Origin: Parapristionchus giblindavisi
Lineage: Eukaryota; Nematoda; Chromadorea; Rhabditida; Diplogasteridae
NCBI GenBank assembly: GCA_943737045.1
Contig: CALSFV010000006.1
Location: 248,001-312,000 of the forward strand
DNA: 64,000 nucleotides
Direction: 5' to 3'
Below are positions 1 through 13,840 of the stretch, piece after piece. The notes under the pieces were generated by a model that had not been told where the DNA came from, did no database searches, and worked only from the letters and a program-made list of their open reading frames with translations. Numbering within the stretch: the first letter of the stretch is position 1; each line of letters begins with the position of its first letter. Position numbers and translations under genes: made by a program.

Positions 1-128
1 ACGATACAGTACTGAGAGAAGATCAAAGATTAAAATCACAACAACACGTAAACATCTTTATTCGATATCGGTCAATCAATAATTCACTGTATTACTTTGT
101 GGAGTTTACATCGCAGTAGACCAATCAA

Positions 129-150
129 TATGAGGAGTGAAGGCCTCATA
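129..150. other. Representative dyad TATGAGG / CCTCATA in a monomer
   Basis: A 7-bp perfect stem with an 8-base loop recurs in monomers of the GAGGAGTG or GAGGAGCG type with CCTCATAC. Monomers with GATGCGTG, GGCATCAT or CCTCATGC weaken it by one or more pairs. Confidence 0.6.
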
Positions 151-152
151 CT

Positions 153-169
153 TCTCGAAAGACTCGGTC
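153..169 (+). promoter_or_regulatory. CENP-B-box-like motif (representative copy)
   Basis: TCTCGAAAGACTCGGTC keeps 7 of the 9 essential positions of the CENP-B box NTTCGNNNNANNCGGGN, missing the first T and the last G. It recurs in every monomer of the CTCGAAAGACTCGG type. The alternative type, CTGGAAAGAATCGG, destroys it. A chance match is possible. Confidence 0.3.
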
Positions 170-233
170 TGAAACAATAGATATATAATTAAATCCATTA
201 TATTCGTCTTCATCACAAATAGAGTATGATTAT

Positions 234-460
234 ACGATACAGTACTGAGAGAAGATCAAAGATCACAACAACACATGAACATTTTTATTCGGTATCGGTC
301 AATCAATAATTCACTGTATTACCTTGTGGAGTTTACATCGCTGTAGACCAATCAATATGATGCGTGAAGGCCTCATACTTCTGGAAAGAATCGGTCTGAA
401 ACAAAAGATATATAATTAAATCCATTATTTTCGTCTACATCACAAATACAGTATCATAAT
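234..460 (+). repeat. Representative 227-bp short monomer
   Basis: This is the same monomer with TAAAAT removed, so AAAGATTAAAATCACAAC becomes AAAGATCACAAC. The class also carries ACATGAAC or ACATAAAC in place of ACGTAAAC and usually GGTATCGG. It is rare in the first 32 kb (ACATGAAC copies near 273, 4461, 6321, 7014 and 8641). It is regular in the inverted domain and after 40.6 kb, where it sets HOR lengths to multiples of 233 minus multiples of 6. Confidence 0.95.
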
Positions 461-679
461 ACGATACAGTACTGAGAGAAGATCAAAGATTAAAATCACA
501 ACAACACGTAAACATCTTTATTCGATATCGGTCAATCAATAATTCACTGCATTACCTTGTGGAGTTTACATCGCTGTAGACCAATCAATATGAGGAGTGA
601 AGGCCTCATACTTCTCGAAAGACTCGGTCTGAAACTATAGATATATAATTAAATCCATTATATTCGTCTTCATCACAAA

Positions 680-704
680 TACAGTATCATTATACGATAC
701 AGTA
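680..704. other. Representative dyad TAC-a-GTATC / GATAC-a-GTA
   Basis: An 8-bp stem interrupted by an A-A mismatch, with a 7-base loop, lies directly beside the CAGTACTG palindrome. It recurs in monomers with ACAGTATC. Monomers with AGAGTATC or GATATAGTAC reduce the pairing. Confidence 0.5.
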
Positions 705-1531
705 CTGAGAGAAGATCAAAGATTAAAATCACAACAACACGTAAACATCTTTATTCGATATCGATCAATCAATAATTCACTGTATTACTTTGTGGAGTTT
801 ACATCGCTGTAGACCAATCAATATGATGCGTGAAGGCCTCATACTTCTGGAAAGAATCGGTCTGAAACAATAGATATATAATTAAATCCATTATTTTCGT
901 CTTCATCACAAATACAGTATCATAATACGATACAGTACTGAGAGAAGATTTAAGATTAAAATCACAACAACACGTAAACATCTTTATTCGATATCGGTCA
1001 ATCAATAATTCACTGCATTACCTTGTGGAGTTTACATCGCTGTAGACCAATCAATATGAGGAGTGAAGGCCTCATACTTCTCGAAAGACTCGGTCTGAAA
1101 CTATAGATATATAATTAAATCCATTATATTCGTCTTCATCACAAATACAGTATCATTATACGATACAGTACTGAGAGAAGATCAAAGATTAAAATCACAA
1201 CAACACGTAAACATCTTTATTCGATATCGGACAATCAATAATTCACTGTATTACTTTGTGGAGTTTACATCGCTGTAGACCAATCAATATGAGGAGTGAA
1301 GGCCTCATACTTCTCGAAAGACTCGGTCTGAAACTATAGATATATAATTAAATCCATTATATTCGTCTTCATCACAAATACAGTATCATTATACGATACA
1401 GTACTGAGAGAAGATCAAAGATTAAAATCACAACAACACGTAAACATCTTTATTCGATATCGGTCAACCAATAATTCACTGTATTACTTTGTGGAGTTTA
1501 CATCGCTGTAGACCAATCAATATGAGGAGTG

Positions 1532-4388
1532 AAGGCCTCATACTTCTCGAAAGACTCGGTCTGAAACAATAGATATATAATTAAATCCATTATTTTCGTC
1601 TTCATCACAAATACAGTATCATAATACGATACAGTACTGAGAGAAGATCAAAGATTAAAATCACAACAACACGTAAACATCTTTATTCGATATCGGCCAA
1701 TCAATAATTCACTGTATAACCTTGTGGAGTTTACATCGCTGTAGACCAATCAATATGAGGAGCGAAGGCCTCATACTTCTCGAAAGACTCGGTCTGAAAC
1801 AATAGATATATAATTAAATCCATTATTTTCGTCTTCATCACAAATACAGTATCATAATACGATACAGTACTGAGAGAAGATCAAAGATTAAAATCACAAC
1901 AACACGTAAACATCTTTATTCGATATCGGTCAATCAATAATTCACTGTATTACCTTGTGGAGTTTACATCGCTGTAGACCAATCAATATGAGGAGCGAAG
2001 GCCTCATACTTCTCGAAAGACTCGGTCTGAAACAATAGATATATAATTAAATCCATTATTTTCGTCTTCATCACAAATACAGTATCATAATACGATACAG
2101 TACTGAGAGAAGATCAAAGATTAAAATCACAACAACACGTAAACATCTTTATTCGATATCGGTCAATCAATAATTCACTGTATTACTTTGTGGAGTTTAC
2201 ATCGCTGTAGATCAATAAATATGATGCGTGAAGGCCTCATACTTCTGGAAAGAATCGGTCTGAAACTATAGATATATAATTAAATCCATTATTTTCGTCT
2301 TCATCACAAATACAGTATCATAATACGATACAGTACTGAGAGAAGATTTAAGATTAAAATCACAACAACACGTAAACATCTTTATTCGATATCGGCCAAT
2401 CAATAATTCACTGTATTACCTTGTGGAGTTTACATCGCTGTAGACCAATCAATATGAGGAGCGAAGGCCTCATACTTCTCGAAAGACTCGGTCTGAAACA
2501 ATAGATATATAATTAAATCCATTATTTTCGTCTTCATCACAAATACAGTATCATAATACGATACAGTACTGAGAGAAGATCAAAGATTAAAATCACAACA
2601 ACACGTAAACATCTTTATTCGATATCGGCCAATCAATAATTCACTGTATAACCTTGTGGAGTTTACATCGCTGTAGACCAATCAATATGAGGAGCGAAGG
2701 CCTCATACTTCTCGAAAGACTCGGTCTGAAACAATAGATATATAATTAAATCCATTATTTTCGTCTTCATCACAAATACAGTATCATAATACGATACAGT
2801 ACTGAGAGAAGATCAAAGATTAAAATCACAACAACACGTAAACATCTTTATTCGATATCGGTCAATCAATAATTCACTGTATTACCTTGTGGAGTTTACA
2901 TCGCTGTAGACCAATCAATATGAGGAGCGAAGGCCTCATACTTCTCGAAAGACTCGGTCTGAAACAATAGATATATAATTAAATCCATTATTTTCGTCTT
3001 CATCACAAATACAGTATCATAATACGATACAGTACTGAGAGAAGATCAAAGATTAAAATCACAACAACACGTAAACATCTTTATTCGATATCGGTCAATC
3101 AATAATTCACTGTATTACTTTGTGGAGTTTACATCGCTGTAGATCAATAAATATGATGCGTGAAGGCCTCATACTTCTGGAAAGAATCGGTCTGAAACTA
3201 TAGATATATAATTAAATCCATTATTTTCGTCTTCATCACAAATACAGTATCATAATACGATACAGTACTGAGAGAAGATTTAAGATTAAAATCACAACAA
3301 CACGTAAACATCTTTATTCGATATCGGCCAATCAATAATTCACTGTATTACCTTGTGGAGTTTACATCGCTGTAGACCAATCAATATGAGGAGCGAAGGC
3401 CTCATACTTCTCGAAAGACTCGGTCTGAAACAATAGATATATAATTAAATCCATTATTTTCGTCTTCATCACAAATACAGTATCATAATACGATACAGTA
3501 CTGAGAGAAGATCAAAGATTAAAATCACAACAACACGTAAACATCTTTATTCGATATCGGCCAATCAATAATTCACTGTATAACCTTGTGGAGTTTACAT
3601 CGCTGTAGACCAATCAATATGAGGAGCGAAGGCCTCATACTTCTCGAAAGACTCGGTCTGAAACAATAGATATATAATTAAATCCATTATTTTCGTCTTC
3701 ATCACAAATACAGTATCATAATACGATACAGTACTGAGAGAAGATCAAAGATTAAAATCACAACAACACGTAAACATCTTTATTCGATATCGGTCAATCA
3801 ATAATTCACTGTATTACCTTGTGGAGTTTACATCGCTGTAGACCAATCAATATGAGGAGCGAAGGCCTCATACTTCTCGAAAGACTCGGTCTGAAACAAT
3901 AGATATATAATTAAATCCATTATTTTCGTCTTCATCACAAATACAGTATCATAATACGATACAGTACTGAGAGAAGATCAAAGATTAAAATCACAACAAC
4001 ACGTAAACATCTTTATTCGATATCGGTCAATCAATAATTCACTGTATTACTTTGTGGAGTTTACATCGCTGTAGATCAATAAATATGATGCGTGAAGGCC
4101 TCATACTTCTGGAAAGAATCGGTCTGAAACTATAGATATATAATTAAATCCATTATTTTCGTCTTCATCACAAATACAGTATCATAATACGATACAGTAC
4201 TGAGAGAAGATTTAAGATTAAAATCACATCAACACGTAAACATCTTTATTCGATATCGGCCAATCAATAATTCACTGTATTACCTTGTGGAGTTTACATC
4301 GCTGTAGACCAATCAATATGAGGAGCGAAGGCCTCATACTTCTCGAAAGACTCGGTCTGAAACAATAGATATATAATTAAATCCATTA
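1532..4388 (+). repeat. 932-bp four-monomer HOR, about three copies
   Basis: The marker ACTGTATAAC recurs at 1711, 2643 and 3575, each 932 bp apart (4 x 233). The GATTTAAG variant site and the GATCAATAAATATGATGCG monomer recur with the same spacing. The order of the four monomer types is the same in each unit. The match breaks near 1531, and again near 4389 where ATTATTTTCG becomes ATTATATTCG. Confidence 0.85.
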
Positions 4389-4661
4389 TATTCGTCTTCA
4401 TCACAAATACAGTATCATTATACGATACAGTACTGAGAGAAGATCAAAGATCACAACAACACATGAACATTTTTATTCGGTATCGGTCAATCAATAATTC
4501 ACTGCATTACCTTGTGGAGTTTACATCGCTGTAGACCAATCAATATGAGGAGTGAAGGCCTCATACTTCTCGAAAGACTCGGTCTGAAACAATAGATATA
4601 TAATTAAATCCATTATTTTCGTCTTCATCACAAATACAGTATCATAATACGATACAGTACT

Positions 4662-5655
4662 GAGAGAAGATCAAAGATTAAAATCACAACAACACGTAAA
4701 CATCTTTATTCGATATCGGTCAATCAATAATTCACTGTATTACTTTGTGGAGTTTACATCGCTGTAGATCAATAAATATGATGCGTGAAGGCCTCATACT
4801 TCTGGAAAGACTCGGTCTGAAACTATAGATATATAATTAAATCCATTATATTCGTCTTCATCACAAATACAGTATCATTATACGATACAGTACTGAGAGA
4901 AGATCAAAGATTAAAATCACAACAACACGTAAACATCTTTATTCGATATCGGTCAATCAATAATTCACTGTATTACTTTGTGGAGTTTACATCGCTGTAG
5001 ATCAATAAATATGATGCGTGAAGGCCTCATACTTCTGGAAAGACTCGGTCTGAAACTATAGATATATAATTAAATCCATTATATTCGTCTTCATCACAAA
5101 TACAGTATCATTATACGATACAGTACTGAGAGAAGATCAAAGATTAAAATCACAACAACACGTAAACATCTTTATTCGATATCGGTCAATCAATAATTCA
5201 CTGTATTACTTTGTGGAGTTTACATCGCTGTAGATCAATAAATATGATGCGTGAAGGCCTCATACTTCTGGAAAGACTCGGTCTGAAACTATAGATATAT
5301 AATTAAATCCATTATATTCGTCTTCATCACAAATACAGTATCATTATACGATACAGTACTGAGAGAAGATCAAAGATTAAAATCACAACAACACGTAAAC
5401 ATCTTTATTCGATATCGGTCAATCAATAATTCACTGTATTACTTTGTGGAGTTTACATCGCTGTAGATCAATAAATATGATGCGTGAAGGCCTCATACTT
5501 CTGGAAAGACTCGGTCTGAAACTATAGATATATAATTAAATCCATTATATTCGTCTTCATCACAAATACAGTATCATTATACGATACAGTACTGAGAGAA
5601 GATCAAAGATTAAAATCACAACAACACGTAAACATCTTTATTCGATATCGGTCAA
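4662..5655 (+). repeat. Homogenised run of one monomer type (about 4 copies)
   Basis: GTAGATCAATAAATATGATG recurs at 4764, 4997, 5230 and 5463, exactly 233 bp apart, and the intervening sequence looks identical between copies. This is a recent single-monomer amplification inside an otherwise multimeric block. It ends at 5656, where GGTCAATC becomes GGTCAACC. Confidence 0.85.
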
Positions 5656-8600
5656 CCAATAATTCACTGTATTACTTTGTGGAGTTTACTTCGCTGTAGA
5701 CCAATCAATATGATGCGTGAAGGCCTCATACTTCTGGAAAGAATCGGTCTGAAAGAATAGATATATATAATTAAATCCATTATTTTCGTCTTCATCACAA
5801 ATACAGTATCATAATACGATACAGTACTGAGATAAGATCAAAGATTAAAATCACAACAACACGTAAACATCTTTATTCGATATCGGTCAATCAATAATTC
5901 ACTGTATTACTTTGTGGAGTTTACATCGCTGTAGATCAATAAATATGATGCGTGAAGGCCTCATACTTCTGGAAAGAATCGGTCTGAAACTATAGATATA
6001 TAATTAAATCCATTATTTTCGTCTTCATCACAAATATAGTATCATAATACGATACAGTACTGAGAGAAGATTTAAGATTAAAATCACATCAACACGAAAA
6101 CATCTTTATTCGATATCGGCCAATCAATAATTCACTGTATTACCTTGTGGAGTTTACATCGCTGTAGACCAATCAATATGAGGAGCGAAGGCCTCATACT
6201 TCTCGAAAGACTCGGTCTGAAACAATAGATATATAATTAAATCCATTATATTCGTCTTCATCACAAATACAGTATCATTATACGATACAGTACTGAGAGA
6301 AGATCAAAGATCACAACAACACATGAACATTTTTATTCGGTATCGGTCAATCAATAATTCACTGCATTACCTTGTGGAGTTTACATCGCTGTAGACCAAT
6401 CAATATGAGGAGTGAAGGCCTCATACTTCTCGAAAGACTCGGTCTGAAACAATAGATATATAATTAAATCCATTATTTTCGTCTTCATCACAAATACAGT
6501 ATCATAATACGATACAGTACTGAGATAAGATCAAAGATTAAAATCACAACAACACGTAAACATCTTTATTCGATATCGGTCAATCAATAATTCACTGTAT
6601 TACTTTGTGGAGTTTACATCGCTGTAGATCAATAAATATGATGCGTGAAGGCCTCATACTTCTGGAAAGAATCGGTCTGAAACTATAGATATATAATTAA
6701 ATCCATTATTTTCGTCTTCATCACAAATATAGTATCATAATACGATACAGTACTGAGAGAAGATTTAAGATTAAAATCACATCAACACGAAAACATCTTT
6801 ATTCGATATCGGCCAATCAATAATTCACTGTATTACCTTGTGGAGTTTACATCGCTGTAGACCAATCAATATGAGGAGCGAAGGCCTCATACTTCTCGAA
6901 AGACTCGGTCTGAAACAATAGATATATAATTAAATCCATTATATTCGTCTTCATCACAAATACAGTATCATTATACGATACAGTACTGAGAGAAGATCAA
7001 AGATCACAACAACACATGAACATTTTTATTCGGTATCGGTCAATCAATAATTCACTGCATTACCTTGTGGAGTTTACATCGCTGTAGACCAATCAATATG
7101 AGGAGTGAAGGCCTCATACTTCTCGAAAGACTCGGTCTGAAACAATAGATATATAATTAAATCCATTATTTTCGTCTTCATCACAAATACAGTATCATAA
7201 TACGATACAGTACTGAGAGAAGATCAAAGATTAAAATCACAACAACACGTAAACATCTTTATTCGATATCGGTCAATCAATAATTCACTGTATTACTTTG
7301 TGGAGTTTACATCGCTGTAGATCAATAAATATGATGCGTGAAGGCCTCATACTTCTGGAAAGACTCGGTCTGAAACTATAGATATATAATTAAATCCATT
7401 ATATTCGTCTTCATCACAAATACAGTATCATTATACGATACAGTACTGAGAGAAGATCAAAGATTAAAATCACAACAACACGTAAACATCTTTATTCGAT
7501 ATCGGTCAACCAATAATTCACTGTATTACTTTGTGGAGTTTACTTCGCTGTAGACCAATCAATATGATGCGTGAAGGCCTCATACTTCTGGAAAGAATCG
7601 GTCTGAAAGAATAGATATATATAATTAAATCCATTATTTTCGTCTTCATCACAAATACAGTATCATAATACGATACAGTACTGAGATAAGATCAAAGATT
7701 AAAATCACAACAACACGTAAACATCTTTATTCGATATCGGTCAATCAATAATTCACTGTATTACTTTGTGGAGTTTACATCGCTGTAGATCAATAAATAT
7801 GATGCGTGAAGGCCTCATACTTCTGGAAAGACTCGGTCTGAAACTATAGATATATAATTAAATCCATTATATTCGTCTTCATCACAAATACAGTATCATT
7901 ATACGATACAGTACTGAGAGAAGATCAAAGATTGAAATCACAACAACACGTAAACATCTTTATTCGATATCGGTCAATCAATAATTCACTGTATTACTTT
8001 GTGGAGTTTACATCGCTGTAGACCAATCAATATGATGCGTGAAGGCCTCATACTTCTGGAAAGAATCGGTCTGAAACAATAGATATATAATTAAATCCAT
8101 TATTTTCGTCTTCATCACAAATACAGTATCATAACACGATACAGTACTGAGAGAAGATTTAAGATTAAAATCACAACAACACGTAAACATCTTTATTCGA
8201 TATCGGTCAATCAATAATTCACTGCATTACCTTGTGGAGTTTACATCGCTGTAGACCAATCAATATGAGGAGTGAAGGCCTCATACTTCTCGAAAGACTC
8301 GGTCTGAAACAATAGATATATAATTAAATCCATTATTTTCGTCTTCATCACAAATACAGTATCATTATACGATACAGTACTGAGAGAAGATCAAAGATTA
8401 AAATCACAACAACACGTAAACATCTTTATTCGATATCGGTCAACCAATAATTCACTGTATTACTTTGTGGAGTTTACTTCGCTGTAGACCAATCAATATG
8501 ATGCGTGAAGGCCTCATACTTCTGGAAAGACTCGGTCTGAAACTATAGATATATAATTAAATCCATTATATTCGTCTTCATCACAAATACAGTATCATTA

Positions 8601-10420
8601 TACGATACAGTACTGAGAGAAGATCAAAGATCACAACAACACATGAACATTTTTATTCGGTATCGGTCAATCAATAATTCACTGCATTACCTTGTGGAGT
8701 TTACATCGCTGTAGACCAATCAATATGAGGAGTGAAGGCCTCATACTTCTCGAAAGACTCGGTCTGAAACAATAGATATATAATTAAATCCATTATTTTC
8801 GTCTTCATCACAAATACAGTATCATTATACGATACAGTACTGAGAGAAGATCAAAGATTAAAATCACAACAACACGTAAACATCTTTATTCGATATCGGT
8901 CAACCAATAATTCACTGTATTACTTTGTGGAGTTTACTTCGCTGTAGACCAATCAATATGATGCGTGAAGGCCTCATACTTCTGGAAAGACTCGGTCTGA
9001 AACTATAGATATATAATTAAATCCATTATATTCGTCTTCATCACAAATACAGTATCATTATACGATACAGTACTGAGAGAAGATCAAAGATTAAAATCAC
9101 AACAACACGTAAACATCTTTATTCGATATCGGTCAATCAATAATTCACTGTATTACTTTGTGGAGTTTACATCGCTGTAGATCAATAAATATGATGCGTG
9201 AAGGCCTCATACTTCTGGAAAGACTCGGTCTGAAACTATAGATATATAATTAAATCCATTATATTCGTCTTCATCACAAATACAGTATCATTATACGATA
9301 CAGTACTGAGAGAAGATCAAAGATTAAAATCACAACAACACGTAAACATCTTTATTCGATATCGGTCAACCAATAATTCACTGTATTACTTTGTGGAGTT
9401 TACTTCGCTGTAGACCAATCAATATGATGCGTGAAGGCCTCATACTTCTGGAAAGAATCGGTCTGAAAGAATAGATATATATAATTAAATCCATTATTTT
9501 CGTCTTCATCACAAATACAGTATCATAATACGATACAGTACTGAGAGAAGATCAAAGATTAAAATCACAACAACACGTAAACATCTTTATTCGATATCGG
9601 TCAATCAATAATTCACTGTATTACTTTGTGGAGTTTACATCGCTGTAGATCAATAAATATGATGCGTGAAGGCCTCATACTTCTGGAAAGACTCGGTCTG
9701 AAACTATAGATATATAATTAAATCCATTATATTCGTCTTCATCACAAATACAGTATCATTATACGATACAGTACTGAGAGAAGATCAAAGATTAAAATCA
9801 CAACAACACGTAAACATCTTTATTCGATATCGGTCAATCAATAATTCACTGTATTACTTTGTGGAGTTTACATCGCTGTAGATCAATAAATATGATGCGT
9901 GAAGGCCTCATACTTCTGGAAAGACTCGGTCTGAAACTATAGATATATAATTAAATCCATTATATTCGTCTTCATCACAAATACAGTATCATTATACGAT
10001 ACAGTACTGAGAGAAGATCAAAGATTAAAATCACAACAACACGTAAACATCTTTATTCGATATCGGTCAACCAATAATTCACTGTATTACTTTGTGGAGT
10101 TTACTTCGCTGTAGACCAATCAATATGATGCGTGAAGGCCTCATACTTCTGGAAAGAATCGGTCTGAAAGAATAGATATATATAATTAAATCCATTATTT
10201 TCGTCTTCATCACAAATACAGTATCATAATACGATACAGTACTGAGAGAAGATCAAAGATTAAAATCACAACAACACGTAAACATCTTTATTCGATATCG
10301 GTCAATCAATAATTCACTGTATTACTTTGTGGAGTTTACATCGCTGTAGATCAATAAATATGATGCGTGAAGGCCTCATACTTCTGGAAAGACTCGGTCT
10401 GAAACTATAGATATATAATT
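5656..10420 (+). repeat. HOR block marked by a 235-bp variant monomer
   Basis: The variant GAAAGAATAGATATATATAA has an extra AT, giving a 235-bp monomer. It recurs at 5751, 7605, 9465 and 10166, spacings of 1854, 1860 and 701 bp. These equal 8, 8 and 3 monomers after correcting for 227-bp and 235-bp copies. The linked variant TTTACTTCGCTG travels with it. The unequal spacing suggests unequal exchange in register with the monomer. Confidence 0.75.
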
Positions 10421-11409
10421 AAATCCATTATATTCGTCTTCATCACAAATACAGTATCATTATACGATACAGTACTGAGAGAAGATCAAAGATTAAAATC
10501 ACAACAACACGTAAACATCTTTATTCGATATCGGTCAATCAATAATTCACTGTATTACTTTGTGGAGTTTACATCGCTGTAGACCAATCAATATGATGCG
10601 TGAAGGCCTCATACTTCTGGAAAGAATCGGTCTGAAACAATAGATATATAATTAAATCCATTATTTTCGTCTTCATCACAAATACAGTATCATAACACGA
10701 TACAGTACTGAGAGAAGATTTAAGATTAAAATCACAACAACACGTAAACATCTTTATTCGATATCGGTCAATCAATAATTCACTGCATTACCTTGTGGAG
10801 TTTACATCGCTGTAGACCAATCAATATGAGGAGTGAAGGCCTCATACTTCTCGAAAGACTCGGTCTGAAACTATAGATATATAATTAAATCCATTATATT
10901 CGTCTTCATCACAAATACAGTATCATTATACGATACAGTACTGAGAGAAGATCAAAGATTAAAATCACAACAACACGTAAACATCTTTATTCGATATCGG
11001 TCAATCAATAATTCACTGTATTACTTTGTGGAGTTTACATCGCTGTAGACCAATCAATATGATGCGTGAAGGCCTCATACTTCTGGAAAGAATCGGTCTG
11101 AAACAATAGATATATAATTAAATCCATTATTTTCGTCTTCATCACAAATACAGTATCATAACACGATACAGTACTGAGAGAAGATCAAAGATTAAAATCA
11201 CAACAACACGTAAACATCTTTATTCGATATCGGTCAATCAATAATTCACTGTATTACTTTGTGGAGTTTACATCGCTGTAGATCAATAAATATGATGCGT
11301 GAAGGCCTCATACTTCTGGAAAGACTCGGTCTGAAACTATAGATATATAATTAAATCCATTATATTCGTCTTCATCACAAATACAGTATCATAACACGAT
11401 ACAGTACTG

Positions 11410-13260
11410 AGAGAAGATCAAAGATTAAAATCACAACAACACGTAAACATCTTTATTCGATATCGGTCAATCAATAATTCACTGTATTACTTTGTGGAGT
11501 TTACATCGCTGTAGACCAATCAATATGATGCGTGAAGGCCTCATACTTCTGGAAAGAATCGGTCTGAAACAATAGATATATAATTAAATCCATTATTTTC
11601 GTCTTCATCACAAATACAGTATCATAACACGATACAGTACTGAGAGAAGATTTAAGATTAAAATCACAACAACACGTAAACATCTTTATTCGATATCGGT
11701 CAATCAATAATTCACTGCATTACCTTGTGGAGTTTACATCGCTGTAGACCAATCAATATGAGGAGTGAAGGCCTCATACTTCTCGAAAGACTCGGTCTGA
11801 AACTATAGATATATAATTAAATCCATTATATTCGTCTTAATCACAAATACAGTATCATTATACGATACAGTACTGAGAGAAGATCAAAGATTAAAATCAC
11901 AACAACACGTAAACATCTTTATTCGATATCGGTCAATCAATAATTCACTGTATTACTTTGTGGAGTTTACATCGCTGTAGACCAATCAATATGATGCGTG
12001 AAGGCCTCATACTTCTGGAAAGAATCGGTCTGAAACAATAGATATATAATTATATCCATTATTTTCGTCTTCATCACAAATACAGTATCATAATACGATA
12101 CAGTACTGAGAGAAGATTTAAGATTAAAATCACAACAACACGTAAACATCTTTATTCGATATCGGTCAATCAATAATTCACTGCATTACCTTGTGGAGTT
12201 TACATCGCTGTAGACCAATCAATATGAGGAGTGAAGGCCTCATACTTCTCGAAAGACTCGGTCTGAAACTATAGATATATAATTAAATCCATTATATTCG
12301 TCTTCATCACAAATACAGTATCATTATACGATACAGTACTGAGAGAAGATCAAAGATTAAAATCACAACAACACGTAAACATCTTTATTCGATATCGGTC
12401 AATCAATAATTCACTGTATTACTTTGTGGAGTTTACATCGCTGTAGACCAATCAATATGATGCGTGAAGGCCTCATACTTCTGGAAAGAATCGGTCTGAA
12501 ACAATAGATATATAATTAAATCCATTATTTTCGTCTTCATCACAAATACAGTATCATAATACGATACAGTACTGAGAGAAGATTTAAGATTAAAATCACA
12601 ACAACACGTAAACATCTTTATTCGATATCGGTCAATCAATAATTCACTGCATTACCTTGTGGAGTTTACATCGCTGTAGACCAATCAATATGAGGAGTGA
12701 AGGCATCATACTTCTCGAAAGACTCGGTCTGAAACTATAGATATATAATTAAATCCATTATATTCGTCTTCATCACAAATACAGTATCATTATACGATAC
12801 AGTACTGAGAGAAGATCAAAGATTAAAATCACAACAACACGTAAACATCTTTATTCGATATCGGTCAATCAATAATTCACTGTATTACTTTGTGGAGTTT
12901 ACATCGCTGTAGACCAATCAATATGATGCGTGAAGGCCTCATACTTCTGGAAAGAATCGGTCTGAAACAATAGATATAAAATTAAATCCATTATTTTCGT
13001 CTTCATCACAAATACAGTATCATAATACGATACAGTACTGAGAGAAGATTTAAGATTAAAATCACAACAACACGTAAACATCTTTATTCGATATCGGTCA
13101 ATCAATAATTCACTGCATTACCTTGTGGAGTTTACATCGCTGTAGACCAATCAATATGAGGAGTGAAGGCATCATACTTCTCGAAAGACTCGGTCTGAAA
13201 CTATAGATATATAATTAAATCCATTATATTCGTCTTCATCACAAATACAGTATCATTATA
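11410..13260 (+). repeat. 466-bp dimeric HOR
   Basis: Two monomer types alternate. One has GATGCGTGAAGG with CTTCTGGAAAGAATCGG, and the other has GAGGAGTGAAGG with CTTCTCGAAAGACTCGG. Equivalent points lie at 11501, 11967, 12433 and 12899, each 466 bp apart. Some copies carry GGCATCAT instead of GGCCTCAT. Confidence 0.8.
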
Positions 13261-13840
13261 CGATACAGTACTGAGAGAAGATCAAAGATTAAAATCACAA
13301 CAACACGTAAACATCTTTATTCGATATCGGTCAATCAATAATTCACTGTATTACCTTGTGGAGTTTACATCGCTGTAGACCAATCAATATGAGGAGCGAA
13401 GGCCTCATACTTCTCGAAAGACTCGGTCTGAAACAATAGATATATAATTAAATCCATTATTTTCGTCTTCATCACAAATACAGTATCATAATACGATACA
13501 GTACTGAGAGAAGATCAAAGATTAAAATCACAACAACACGTAAACATCTTTATTCGATATCGGTCAATCAATAATTCACTGTATTACTTTGTGGAGTTTA
13601 CATCGCTGTAGACCAATCAATATGATGCGTGAAGGCCTCATACTTCTGGAAAGAATCGGTCTGAAACAATAGATATATAATTAAATCCATTATTTTCGTC
13701 TTCATCACAAATACAGTATCATAATACGATACAGTACTGAGAGAAGATTTAAGATTAAAATCACAACAACACGTAAACATCTTTATTCGATATCGGTCAA
13801 TCAATAATTCACTGCATTACCTTGTGGAGTTTACATCGCT

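Larger units (their letters stand above)
1..233 (+). repeat. Representative full-length 233-bp monomer
   Basis: This copy runs from one ACGATACAGTACTGAG to the base before the next. It holds a CAGTACTG palindrome, the CGATATCG palindrome, a TATGAGG/CCTCATA dyad and a CTCGAAAGACTCGG stretch. Because 233 is not a multiple of three, reading frames shift every copy and no frame can stay open through the array. Copies of 230, 232 and 235 bp also occur through small indels. Confidence 0.95.

Noticed and set aside
180..230. Hammerhead ribozyme, suggested on the minus strand by GTGATGAAGACGAAAAT in many monomers
   Set aside because: The core CUGANGA would need C where the monomer has G, there is no room for stem II, and flanking stems I and III do not pair.
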